Made by a program: the position numbers and the translations under genes
Part shown: in pieces, positions 7,808 through 15,231 of the stretch
Position numbering within the stretch: position 1 is the first letter of the stretch
How the letters are laid out: each line of letters starts with the position of its first letter
Assembly (NCBI GenBank): GCA_000333235.1
Contig: CAPN01000032.1
Span: 62,001-126,000, forward strand
Reading direction: 5' to 3'
DNA: 64,000 nt
DNA from: Pseudoalteromonas luteoviolacea B = ATCC 29581
GTDB taxonomy: Bacteria; Pseudomonadota; Gammaproteobacteria; Enterobacterales; Alteromonadaceae
The notes under the pieces: generated by a model
Told to the model about the DNA's origin: nothing
Seen by the model: the letters and a program-made list of their open reading frames with translations, nothing else
Databases searched by the model: none

Positions 7808-9056
7808 CTTTCACCCCAAGTGCTTTTACCACATCAACGGCACTTTTCACCCCATCTTCATGAAAGCCGTTATACCAATAAGCACCACAAAAATAGGTAT
7901 GATTGACGCCATTGATCTCAAGACGGCGTTTTTGTGCAGCGAGGGATTGACGATTAAATACCGGGTGCGAATAACGAAACTTTCGCAACACTTTGCTTTG
8001 GTCTATTTCGCTGTCGCCGTTTAACGTCACGCAAAACTGAGTGGTATCGCTCAACCCTTGTAGAATATTCATTTGATACGTTACTGTCGCAGGAGCGTCT
8101 TTATCCTCACCTAATCGATAATTCCAACTAGCCCAAGCCGCGCGGCGCTTTGGAAGCATGGCTAGGTCCGTGTGTAATACAACGGAATTCGGTGTGTAAG
8201 GAATCTGACTTAAAATTTGCTGTTCATTGTGACTTGGATCACCGAGTAGTTGTAACACTTCATCTGAGTGACAAGCAAATACCACTTCGTCAAAATCTGC
8301 CACGCTACCATTTTGAAAAAGTAGCTGTGCGCCACCTTCACTTCGGAACACCTTGGAAAGACCTGCGTTTAACACGACTTTGTCTGCCAAGTCACCGAGT
8401 AAAGGTTTGATATATTGTTTGGAGCCGCCTGGGATCACATACCACTGAGGGCGATTGGTAATATCCAATAAGCCATGGTTGTAAAAGAAACGAACAAAAA
8501 ACTCGATTTCAAATTCAGCCATTGCGTTTAAGCTTGTTGACCAAATTGCCGCGCCCATGGGCAAAATATAGTGACGCTGAAAAAAGTCATTGAATTGGTG
8601 CTGAACGAATACATCACCTAAAGTTTTTAAACCGTTGAACTCATTTGTGTGGTGCATTTCCTTGCAAAGCGTATTAAAGCGCACGATGTCTTTGAGTAGT
8701 TTCCAAAATTTAGGACGTAGCAAGTTGCGTTTCTGCGCGAACAATGTCGCGAAGCTATGTCCGTTATACTCTAAGTCAGTAAGCATGTTGCGTACACTAA
8801 AACTCATCTCAGTTTCTTGCCCAACAATGCCTATGCGCGCTAATAGCTTTAAAAAGTGCGGGTAGGTTCTGTCGTTAAATACGATAAATCCTGTATCAAT
8901 AGCTACTTGACGGCCATCTATTTCTAAATCAATCGTGGCCGTGTGACCACCTATGTAATCATTTTTCTCGTACAGGGTGACATCAAAACTGTCTTTTAGA
9001 TAGTGAGCGACGGTCATACCTGAAATTCCAGAACCAATGATGGCTACTTTTTTCAC
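7800..9056 (-). CDS. COG2907-type FAD-dependent amine-oxidase-like protein
   Basis: 418 residues with an N-terminal dinucleotide-binding fold, VAIIGSGISGMTVAHYL (4-20) and the acidic end YEKNDYIGGHTAT, then the family signature DTGFIVFNDRTYPHF and a C-terminal FAD motif ending TYFCGAYWYNGFHEDGVKSA (residues about 390-409). This COG2907 group belongs to the flavin amine oxidase/desaturase superfamily. A related enzyme in alphaproteobacteria has been tied to desaturation during furan fatty acid synthesis (from memory), which fits its neighbours DUF1365 and Cfa. Overlaps the SDR gene stop by 4 bp (ATGA). Cytoplasmic or membrane-peripheral. Confidence 0.88.
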   Translation of the reverse strand: MKKVAIIGSGISGMTVAHYLKDSFDVTLYEKNDYIGGHTATIDLEIDGRQVAIDTGFIVFNDRTYPHFLKLLARIGIVGQETEMSFSVRNMLTDLEYNGHSFATLFAQKRNLLRPKFWKLLKDIVRFNTLCKEMHHTNEFNGLKTLGDVFVQHQFNDFFQRHYILPMGAAIWSTSLNAMAEFEIEFFVRFFYNHGLLDITNRPQWYVIPGGSKQYIKPLLGDLADKVVLNAGLSKVFRSEGGAQLLFQNGSVADFDEVVFACHSDEVLQLLGDPSHNEQQILSQIPYTPNSVVLHTDLAMLPKRRAAWASWNYRLGEDKDAPATVTYQMNILQGLSDTTQFCVTLNGDSEIDQSKVLRKFRYSHPVFNRQSLAAQKRRLEINGVNHTYFCGAYWYNGFHEDGVKSAVDVVKALGVKVD

Positions 9057-9760
9057 TTTTTCATCCTTCTAGCAAGACTCGCCCATAACGAATTAGGCAA
9101 TATTGAAATTATTTTCATGATGTAAATTAAACGCTTGGGAAATTCAATCCGTTTTATATTGCGGTTTAGCCCGGCAACGATACGTGACGCGGCATCTTCG
9201 CTGTCCAGCAAAAAGGGCATTGGAAAGTCGTTCTTGTCGGTCAAGGGGGTTTTCACAAATCCAGGATGAACAATGACCACATCAATATCCGGACGCGTAA
9301 TCGCTAGGGTTTCGCCAAGATAGGTTAACGCCGCCTTAGATGTACCATAAGCCTCTGCTCTTGGCAGCGGTAAAATAGTCGCACTCGAGCTAACCAACAC
9401 TAACTTTCCGCCTCGTTTTATTTTCGGCACAATGAACTCAAGGCAGTATCCAACCGAAAGCAAGTTTGTGCGGATCACTCGCTCAAACAAAGCACTGTCG
9501 AAATGCCAAGGGTCATTGATGTATTCACACGTACCTGCATTTAAAATCACCCAGTCTAATGAAGGGAGTGTGTGTGAAACCTGTTCAACATCTGCTTTAA
9601 CTGACACATCAAAATTTAGCGAAACGATATTCCGATTGGTGGAGAGGTCTTTTAACGCTGCTTGATTCCTTCCACAAGCAATCACTTCATTGTTGTTCGC
9701 AAGCAACTGTGCCAAAGACCGACCAATTCCCGAAGAGGCTCCCGTAATTAACACTTTCAT
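9053..9760 (-). CDS. SDR-family short-chain dehydrogenase
   Basis: 235 residues. Rossmann motif TGASSGIGRSLAQLL (6-20), NAG motif in LNAGTCEY, catalytic serine in LVSSSATILP and YGTSKAA with the active Tyr and Lys. Classical SDRs oxidise or reduce alcohol/carbonyl groups with NAD(P); substrate unknown. ATGA overlaps on both sides (with the NTF2-like gene upstream and the flavoprotein downstream) place it firmly in the operon, so a lipid-derived substrate is likely (inference). Confidence 0.88.
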   Translation of the reverse strand: MKVLITGASSGIGRSLAQLLANNNEVIACGRNQAALKDLSTNRNIVSLNFDVSVKADVEQVSHTLPSLDWVILNAGTCEYINDPWHFDSALFERVIRTNLLSVGYCLEFIVPKIKRGGKLVLVSSSATILPLPRAEAYGTSKAALTYLGETLAITRPDIDVVIVHPGFVKTPLTDKNDFPMPFLLDSEDAASRIVAGLNRNIKRIEFPKRLIYIMKIISILPNSLWASLARRMKK

Positions 9761-10182
9761 TGGCCGGCCCTCTTCTTTAATTTCTTAACTGCCCAACCAA
9801 GCACTGGGATTTGCTCATACAGCATTGCCCCGAGGTCGAGGTAATCTCGATGTCGTACAACTTTGTCACCGCAAAATACTAAATGACTGTGGCCATCAAC
9901 AGACGTTGCTTTTCCGCTGTTCAGTTTGCTGTGTTGATAGGTCATCTGCCAATAAATAAATGCGTTGTCACCGTCGACAAAACTCGCTTGTAACTCAAAC
10001 TTTGCGTATTGCAAATTGGCATAAAGACTTTCAAAATACACCTTGAGTTGCTCTATTCCCGATATAGCATGGAGCGGATCTTGAAATTCTACATTTTCAT
10101 GGTAAATCTCTTCGAGCAACGCTAAATTCAACGAAGACAATTGATTGTATTTGTCTATAAAATTCGCGACTTTCGTATCCAT
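9757..10182 (-). CDS. NTF2-like / SnoaL-like protein
   Basis: 141 residues with the NTF2-like fold pattern: helix ending YNQLSSLNLALLEEIYHENVEFQDPLHAI (about 11-39, the family's 'EFxDP' landmark at 33-37), FESLYANLQYAKFEL, then strands around WQMTYQH and GHSHLVFCGDKVVRHRDYLD. Members may be small enzymes or binding proteins; no catalytic residue can be assigned. Overlaps the photolyase stop by one base (TAATG) and the SDR start by 4 bp. Confidence 0.8.
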   Translation of the reverse strand: MDTKVANFIDKYNQLSSLNLALLEEIYHENVEFQDPLHAISGIEQLKVYFESLYANLQYAKFELQASFVDGDNAFIYWQMTYQHSKLNSGKATSVDGHSHLVFCGDKVVRHRDYLDLGAMLYEQIPVLGWAVKKLKKRAGQ

Positions 10183-11570
10183 TACTCACCTTTAAACGCT
10201 GCTAATGCACGCTCTCTGGCCAGTTTATGATCGACTATAGGCTTTGGATAGTCGCTCGGTTTTAAGACCAAATAATCATGCGGAAAGTGTATGTATTTGT
10301 CTGGAACTTCTTTAAGTTCAGTTACATACTTACGAATAAAAGTGCCTTTAGGATCAAACTTTTCACTTTGTGTGATCGGGTTAAAAATTCGAAAATAGGG
10401 TTGAGCGTCACACCCTGTACTCGCCGCCCATTGCCAACCTCCGTTATTACTTGCTAAATCCCCATCAATCAACTTTGACATAAAATACTTTTCACCTAAA
10501 CGCCAATCGATTAACAAATGTTTGGTTAGAAAGCTCGCGACGACCATACGTAAACGATTGTGCATCCAACCTGTTTGGTTAAGCTGCCGCATCGCGGCGT
10601 CTACCAATGGGTAGCCTGTTTTTCCTTCGCACCATGCGGTGAATTCATGTTGATTTGAGCGCCAGACGACAAAATCGTATTTATTATTAAAGTTGCGGCG
10701 TTTACAAAGATGCGGCCAAGTAAATATTAAATGGCGATAGAATTCTCGCCAAATTAGTTCGTTAATCCAACTAAACTCTGGGCGTGATGGTTGATTCAAT
10801 AAATCTGGATAGGCCTGCAGTATTGCTGCTAGTACTTGTTTTACTGACACTATGCCAAGTGCAAAATATGGGCTCAGACCAGATGTCCCCTTAATACTGG
10901 GGAAGTCACGTTTCGCACTATAATCCATTAACTTCTCGGTGATAAATCGGTCTACCAACTCATACAACGTTTCGTCGTCAACTGGCCATTTACTTGATTC
11001 ACCACTTGAAGCTAAGCAATTTGGTACAGCCCAATCAATTTGCTGTTCAGCAAGAGGCCAGGGCTCGATACTTGGGAAGTAATGTTCTCGTTGCTTTAAC
11101 CACGCTTTTTTAAACGGTGTAAATACTTTAAACATTTCACCGCTGTTTGTCGTAACGGTGCCAGGTTTTGCTATTACATCACCATCGTATAAATAAAACG
11201 CCATATTTAGCGCGCTGAGTGAATTGGCTATATTTACATCGCGCTCGCGCTCATTTATTTCATATTCTGCATTGGCATATACTTCACTCACATCATGCTC
11301 TTCACAAAAAGAAATCAATGCCTCTTGTTGCAAATTAAAATCTGGCGCTTCTATAATATGCAAAGTTACGCCATACCTAGCGAGTGCTTTACCTAAAAAA
11401 GCGACTCGACGAAGTATTAAATCGACTTGAATTGCTGCTGCATCGTGCTCTGCCCATTGCGATTTACTAACAAAAAATACGGCATTTCGTGTCCCCGCTT
11501 TAATGGCGTAAATCAATGCTTCGTTACCGAAATAGCGTAGATCCCGACGAAACCAGTACAACCCTTTCAT
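10182..11570 (-). CDS. phrB: Deoxyribodipyrimidine photolyase, class I CPD type
   Basis: 462 residues with the normal architecture: N-terminal alpha/beta antenna domain (KGLYWFRRDLRYFGNEAL) and C-terminal FAD domain with FSWINELIWREFYRHL, TGWMHNRLRMVVASFLTKHLLIDWRLGE (about 325-352) and NNGGWQWAASTGCDAQPYFRIFNP, including the tryptophans of the electron-transfer chain. It uses blue light to split cyclobutane pyrimidine dimers. The frame opens with TTG at 11573, but ATG at 11570 preceded by GAGG fits better. Lies 27 bp after the DUF523/DUF1722 gene; photolyase is a conserved member of ChrR-controlled regulons, matching photo-oxidative stress. Confidence 0.93.
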   Translation of the reverse strand: MKGLYWFRRDLRYFGNEALIYAIKAGTRNAVFFVSKSQWAEHDAAAIQVDLILRRVAFLGKALARYGVTLHIIEAPDFNLQQEALISFCEEHDVSEVYANAEYEINERERDVNIANSLSALNMAFYLYDGDVIAKPGTVTTNSGEMFKVFTPFKKAWLKQREHYFPSIEPWPLAEQQIDWAVPNCLASSGESSKWPVDDETLYELVDRFITEKLMDYSAKRDFPSIKGTSGLSPYFALGIVSVKQVLAAILQAYPDLLNQPSRPEFSWINELIWREFYRHLIFTWPHLCKRRNFNNKYDFVVWRSNQHEFTAWCEGKTGYPLVDAAMRQLNQTGWMHNRLRMVVASFLTKHLLIDWRLGEKYFMSKLIDGDLASNNGGWQWAASTGCDAQPYFRIFNPITQSEKFDPKGTFIRKYVTELKEVPDKYIHFPHDYLVLKPSDYPKPIVDHKLARERALAAFKGE

Positions 11571-11597
11571 CAAACACTTACCTCAAATAGTTCTTGG

Positions 11598-12542
11598 TTA
11601 AATCCCAAACCTTAGTTTTAATTCATTTGGATAAGGGGCAAAGTACACTTGCTCTTTTAAATACGCCACGTCATGCACTTTCGTGTGGTGACTTAACAAG
11701 GTTAAAGGCACATAAAGTGGCACGTTGCCTATACGATATTCTTCAATTGCCTCGCTCAACTCTTGCTTTTCAATTTTACTTAAGTGCTTTTTGAAATAGC
11801 CCTGTAAATGCATCAAGGTGTTCGTTTGCGCCTTGCGAGACGCTGGTTTTGAAATGGCTGTCATTAACCCTATGATGTAATCACGAGCAACCTGATCGAC
11901 ATCACGTTCGTGGCTTTCACCGAGCATTCGACCAAGCGCTTTGTAGGCTTGATATTTGTGACTCATCAAAAGATACTTATGCTGAGCATGAAATGTCGTC
12001 ATTTTGTGCAGACTTACACCGGTAGACACTAACTCTTTCCATTTTGAATAAACGTAAATTCGCATAACAAAGTTTTCGCGAAGATGAGGGTCGTTAAGTC
12101 GTCCATTTTCTTCACACGGCAATAGTGGATCTGCGTCCATAATCGCTTTCGCAAACACACCAACGCCATCGTGCGTTGTCCATGTCGCGGTTTCGTTATA
12201 GACTTTTACGCGTTCCATGCCGCAACTTGGGCTTTTGGCACAAAATATAAACCCTGAAAACTTGGACAAATGATTACTGGCGACACTTTGCCCAAATTTA
12301 TATAGATCATCTGCAACGTCATTTGATCCATCTGGCCGACACACCTTTATCACATCACCAATACGAACCTGACGGATCGTTGGCCGCGGGATGGGCAAAC
12401 CCACAGCCACTTCTGGACAAAACGGCACATATTCGACGTGCTTTGCGAGCTCATTCATACAAAAGTCTGATCGCTTGTGTCCGCTATCAAAACGAACTTG
12501 TTGCCCCGTTAAACAAGCGCTGATACCAATTTTGATCGTCAT
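11598..12542 (-). CDS. DUF523-DUF1722 fusion protein (YbgA-like)
   Basis: 314 residues. N-terminal DUF523 domain (about 1-145) with conserved cysteines: ISACLTGQQVRFDSGHKR, PFCPEVAVGLPIPRPTIRQV and FCAKSPSCGM. C-terminal DUF1722 domain (about 185-305) with FHAQHKYLLMSHKYQAYKALG and HLQGYFKKHLSKIEKQEL, as in E. coli YbgA, which is also next to a photolyase gene. Biochemical role not established to my knowledge. GTG at 12557 is an alternative, but ATG at 12542 has an AAAGGAG 5 nt upstream. First gene of the eight-gene operon and the one directly behind the sigma/ChrR-type promoter motif. Confidence 0.9.
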   Translation of the reverse strand: MTIKIGISACLTGQQVRFDSGHKRSDFCMNELAKHVEYVPFCPEVAVGLPIPRPTIRQVRIGDVIKVCRPDGSNDVADDLYKFGQSVASNHLSKFSGFIFCAKSPSCGMERVKVYNETATWTTHDGVGVFAKAIMDADPLLPCEENGRLNDPHLRENFVMRIYVYSKWKELVSTGVSLHKMTTFHAQHKYLLMSHKYQAYKALGRMLGESHERDVDQVARDYIIGLMTAISKPASRKAQTNTLMHLQGYFKKHLSKIEKQELSEAIEEYRIGNVPLYVPLTLLSHHTKVHDVAYLKEQVYFAPYPNELKLRFGI

Positions 12543-12606
12543 GGCTTCTCCTTTCACGCGATATAATCATAAATGACGGTAGGTATTGTTAGTTATACTT
12601 ATGCTC

Positions 12607-12674
12607 CCTCAAGGCACTCGTTCAACGAGTATTGTTAGGCTGCAAGACGAAGCATTGAAACACAGACCTTGAGG
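12607..12674 (-). promoter_or_regulatory. Structured 5' leader of the photolyase/lipid operon
   Basis: CCTCAAGG (12607-12614) and CCTTGAGG (12667-12674) are perfect inverted arms that close a region containing a second hairpin, ACTCG/CGAGT (12616-12630) with loop TTCAA. If transcription starts about 7 nt past the -10 motif (near 12678), this structure is at the very 5' end of the mRNA. It could stabilise the transcript or control translation; no known riboswitch is recognised. Confidence 0.45.
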
Positions 12675-12684
12675 TGTCTTCGGT

Positions 12685-12713
12685 CTATACTAGGTAATAA
12701 GGTAACTAGATCA
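12685..12713 (-). promoter_or_regulatory. Candidate ECF-sigma promoter of the DUF523-phr-cfa operon
   Basis: On the minus strand TGATCT (12713-12708), a 17-nt spacer, then GTATAG (12690-12685). The same arrangement, TGATCT-N17-GTAATG, is found upstream of the sigma factor gene itself (14211-14183). TGATC-type -35 elements are known for RpoE/ChrR-group (ECF11) sigma factors, so the shared motif is likely the autoregulated regulon promoter. Confidence 0.65.
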
Positions 12714-12827
12714 ATTTATAGAATAAAATTAGGAATAAAACCGCTTTTTCGTTCTGTTTTTACTATTAGAAAACATTTTATGTGTTCTAAATCACAATTT
12801 TGATTCGTCGTTTCTTGATTGGAATAC

Positions 12828-12863
12828 AAAAAAGGCTTGGCAGATATTCCGCAAAGCCTTTTT
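12828..12863 (-). terminator. Rho-independent terminator of rpoE-chrR
   Basis: AAAAAGGCTT (minus strand, 12863-12854) pairs with AAGCCTTTTTT (12838-12828), 15-nt loop, and the last arm provides the T-run. It lies 22 bp after the chrR stop and insulates the sigma pair from the operon beyond. Confidence 0.8.
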
Positions 12864-12885
12864 CATAGTCAATTTTAAATTAGCG

Positions 12886-13536
12886 CTAGTAAATTAAATT
12901 ACCAATCGGATTTAGTAGCTTACTAATGCCCTTATTAAAATGAAGTGAAGCACTAACCACTGTAAAACACAAACATCCTTCTTTTGTTTTGGGGGAATGA
13001 TTATGCTGACCATCTAACAAAATAAAGTCTCCTGGAACGTATTCACCCTCTTCGTCACAAAACTTGCCATCAAGTAGCAGAGTAACTTCAAAGCCATTAT
13101 GAGTATGATTGGGGATCTCGCCTCCTGGTTCAATATGCAAAAGACTGGCTCTTAAACTGCCATCCTCTATCTGATACCGCGACCGGCCAAGCTTACCCAT
13201 CTTGACGAATTCACTGCGATCAACTCCACCAAGGGCTCTGGGCAGTACAATTTCTTTATGCTGATACATTATGGTAGTAACAGGCGTATCGACCATTTCA
13301 GCAACGCTTTCATCGACCACGATTTCGTCAAACATTGCTTGAAAACGCGAATCCACGACGACTTCTTCTTCTCCCCCTAGCGCTTCTGTACCAAAACGAC
13401 ATTCAAGCGAAGCAACTTTCTTTTGACAACATGGGCACATCTCTACATGAGCTGACACCGCCATTGACATAGTAGCCGTCAATTCACCCTGAGCAAATTC
13501 ACTTAAAATTTTGTCATTAGGATGATGTTTAATCAT
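12886..13536 (-). CDS. chrR: ChrR-type zinc anti-sigma factor with cupin domain
   Basis: 216 residues. N-terminal zinc anti-sigma domain: histidine-rich start, then H30-x3-C34-x2-C37 (SAHVEMCPCC), the zinc ligand pattern of ChrR. C-terminal cupin (about 115-205) with PNHTHNGFEVTLLLDG and HNHSP as likely metal ligands. In Rhodobacter ChrR holds the sigma factor inactive until singlet oxygen or organic hydroperoxide triggers release, and the cupin is needed for that response. Start overlaps the sigma gene by 8 bp, the usual coupled arrangement. Confidence 0.92.
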   Translation of the reverse strand: MIKHHPNDKILSEFAQGELTATMSMAVSAHVEMCPCCQKKVASLECRFGTEALGGEEEVVVDSRFQAMFDEIVVDESVAEMVDTPVTTIMYQHKEIVLPRALGGVDRSEFVKMGKLGRSRYQIEDGSLRASLLHIEPGGEIPNHTHNGFEVTLLLDGKFCDEEGEYVPGDFILLDGQHNHSPKTKEGCLCFTVVSASLHFNKGISKLLNPIGNLIY

Positions 13537-14152
13537 GATTACCCCCTAATTCAGCTCGCAATTTTTGTAACGCTAACCTGAGCCGCGATTTAACTGTCCC
13601 CAACGGAATGTTGAGTTGAGTTGCCAATTGCTCTTGGGACAGATCTTGAAAGTAGACCCCCCAAAGAATTTCCTTCTGTGCTTGAGGCAAGGCATCGATA
13701 AATCGTTTGATGCGTTTGTCTTCCAAATGATCCATGTCTTCAATAAAGGAAGCATTAGGTTCTTGAATAAGTGGCCACAATTCTTCGCTTAAGTGATCTT
13801 CTTTGGTACTTTTCATCTTACGCAACGTGTCAAACGATGCATTACGCATGACTGTGTAGACCCACGTTGTCGCGGCGCCTTTTGTTGGATGATACAAATG
13901 TGCCTTTTTCCAAACAGACGTCATGGTATCTTGGACTAATTCCATTGCGAGTGCTTCGGACCCGAGCTGTTTAATGCCGAAACGTTTTATTTTGGGCGCA
14001 AAGTAATCAAACAGCGTTGCAAACGCTTTCCGATCACGATGCTCAGATACAGCCACCAGCGCTTCAATCAGCGCTTGGGTTGGGGTTTCTGCAACCAAAG
14101 GGGCTTTCCTATACTCTTGAAATGAAGACGACGTACTGATGCTGTTTTCCAT
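13529..14152 (-). CDS. rpoE: ECF RNA polymerase sigma factor, RpoE/ECF11 type
   Basis: 207 residues. Region 2 spans about 40-110 (FATLFDYFAPKIKRFG, ELVQDTMTSVWKKAHLY, TTWVYTVMRNASFDTLRK) and region 4 about 145-200 (LPQAQKEILWGVYFQDLSQEQLA, residues 149-171; IPLGTVKSRLRLALQKLR). With ChrR directly downstream it is assigned to the ChrR-controlled ECF group that answers singlet oxygen. A TGATCT-N17-GTAATG motif 30 bp upstream suggests autoregulation. The 30-residue N-terminal extension rich in Ser is unremarkable. Confidence 0.92.
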   Translation of the reverse strand: MENSISTSSSFQEYRKAPLVAETPTQALIEALVAVSEHRDRKAFATLFDYFAPKIKRFGIKQLGSEALAMELVQDTMTSVWKKAHLYHPTKGAATTWVYTVMRNASFDTLRKMKSTKEDHLSEELWPLIQEPNASFIEDMDHLEDKRIKRFIDALPQAQKEILWGVYFQDLSQEQLATQLNIPLGTVKSRLRLALQKLRAELGGNHD

Positions 14153-14182
14153 TATTTGCGCCTCTAAATTTACCTATAAACT

Positions 14183-14211
14183 CATTACGCACTAATTATG
14201 AAAACAGATCA
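14183..14211 (-). promoter_or_regulatory. Candidate autoregulated promoter of rpoE-chrR
   Basis: Minus strand TGATCT (14211-14206), 17-nt spacer, GTAATG (14188-14183), followed 30 nt later by the sigma gene ATG. Matches the motif in front of the operon at 12685-12713 in hexamer, spacing and GTA core. Confidence 0.65.
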
Positions 14212-14218
14212 CCACTAC

Positions 14219-14791
14219 CTAGCTTGTTTTAATTAGAGTATGAAGGAATTCTTTGATTTGTTCAAAGTCTCTGAGCTGCAATACATTTTCTTTTTGTTTC
14301 ACCGAAACTGGCAGTATTTCCAACCATCTACAAGCCACCCAATAAGGATTGCTTAACTCTTTATTGCTATACAGCGAACTAAGTTCTGGATTGGCTAAAA
14401 GGACATTTTCTAATGCTTTGCTCAGTTGACGCCACTCACTATCACATACTTCGCTAATACCATCCCAAGGTGGAGTGGTTATTTCAGCGACTCGACCTTG
14501 TCGCAACTTATCTTGCTCGACCCACACTTCGCCTATTTCAACCAGACATTCGGCCTGAACGTCAATTAATAACTGACCTGTTGTGTCTTGATCAAAGTCG
14601 ACAATTTTTACATAAGTGCCAATCGTCGGCACATTGTCTTTGCGATCTTGTTGATAAACACAAAGCACAAAACCTTGGTTTTGTTTTAATGCCTCTTTCA
14701 CCATCCTGACGTATCTTGGTTCAAAGATCCGAAGCCGAGTCGCGCCACCTGGCAACAAAAACACTGGCAATGGAAATAACGCTCTAATCAT
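14219..14791 (-). CDS. LON substrate-binding-domain protein
   Basis: 190 residues with the N-terminal Lon protease substrate-binding domain only (no AAA or protease domain): MIRALFPLPVFLLPGGATRLRIFEPRY at the start (residues 1-27; the landmark is LFPLPxFLLPG and IFEPRY). This is the stand-alone COG2802 type common in gammaproteobacteria; role unknown, possibly substrate recognition. Stop lies only 8 bp from the sigma promoter motif, so it is transcribed toward rpoE-chrR and read-through into that pair is possible. Confidence 0.85.
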   Translation of the reverse strand: MIRALFPLPVFLLPGGATRLRIFEPRYVRMVKEALKQNQGFVLCVYQQDRKDNVPTIGTYVKIVDFDQDTTGQLLIDVQAECLVEIGEVWVEQDKLRQGRVAEITTPPWDGISEVCDSEWRQLSKALENVLLANPELSSLYSNKELSNPYWVACRWLEILPVSVKQKENVLQLRDFEQIKEFLHTLIKTS

Positions 14792-14847
14792 CTCGCCTAA
14801 ACTATTTACTCATGATGCTTACACTACGCATGGCAAATCAGATGCGA

Positions 14848-15153
14848 TCAACCGAGATAATTCTGCTTGTTGATTTTCAGACCATCAAATTCGACTCCTT
14901 CTGCCATCAAGCGATTCTTTTGCCTTGTGTAATTAGTCGAACCCGGTTCAAAGCTGAGTTCTCTTTTACTATTAACCACTCGATACCAAGGCAAAGAAGA
15001 GTCTTTAGGGAGGTGCTTTAACAAATAGCCAACGGCACGAGCATGTTTAGAGAACCCAGCTAACTTAGCCACATACCCATAGCTTGCTACATTGCCACTG
15101 GGGATTGCCCCTATTACGCTGTAAACGGCGTCGGTAAAATCATCATTCATCAT
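14848..15153 (-). CDS. atl: Alkyltransferase-like DNA base-flipping protein (ATL)
   Basis: 101 residues homologous to the C-terminal DNA-binding domain of O6-alkylguanine-DNA alkyltransferase: IPSGNVASYGYVAKLAG and ARAVGYLLKH are clear. The alkyl-acceptor PCHRVV of true transferases is PWYRVV here, so it lacks the reactive cysteine and cannot transfer alkyl groups; ATL proteins (E. coli YbaZ) flag alkylated bases for nucleotide excision repair. Two adjacent ATGs at the start; either may be used. Confidence 0.93.
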   Translation of the reverse strand: MMNDDFTDAVYSVIGAIPSGNVASYGYVAKLAGFSKHARAVGYLLKHLPKDSSLPWYRVVNSKRELSFEPGSTNYTRQKNRLMAEGVEFDGLKINKQNYLG

Positions 15154-15187
15154 GTTTCGTTTTTTGCTCTACTACTTCGGTTAAATG

Positions 15188-15231
15188 TACCCAATCAGCT
15201 TAAATAGGCGTAGCTTCAAGTTGATTGGGTA
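15188..15231. repeat. Short copy D of the intergenic repeat, a 44-bp palindrome
   Basis: TACCCAATCA (15188-15197) and TGATTGGGTA (15222-15231) are perfect inverted ends; CTT/AAG extends the stem, and the interior carries AGGCGT, the core of the longer copies. The right end, CTTCAAGTTGATTGGGTATA, differs by one base from the end of copy C at 38581-38600. It overlaps the last codons and stop of the lysR gene. Confidence 0.65.

Larger units (their letters stand above)
12558..12885. other. Non-coding region holding operon leader, promoter and chrR terminator
   Basis: This 328-bp gap contains, from high to low coordinate, the chrR terminator (12828-12863), the candidate ECF promoter (12685-12713) and a structured 5' leader of about 135 nt (12542-12678). 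No open frame of note. Confidence 0.6.
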
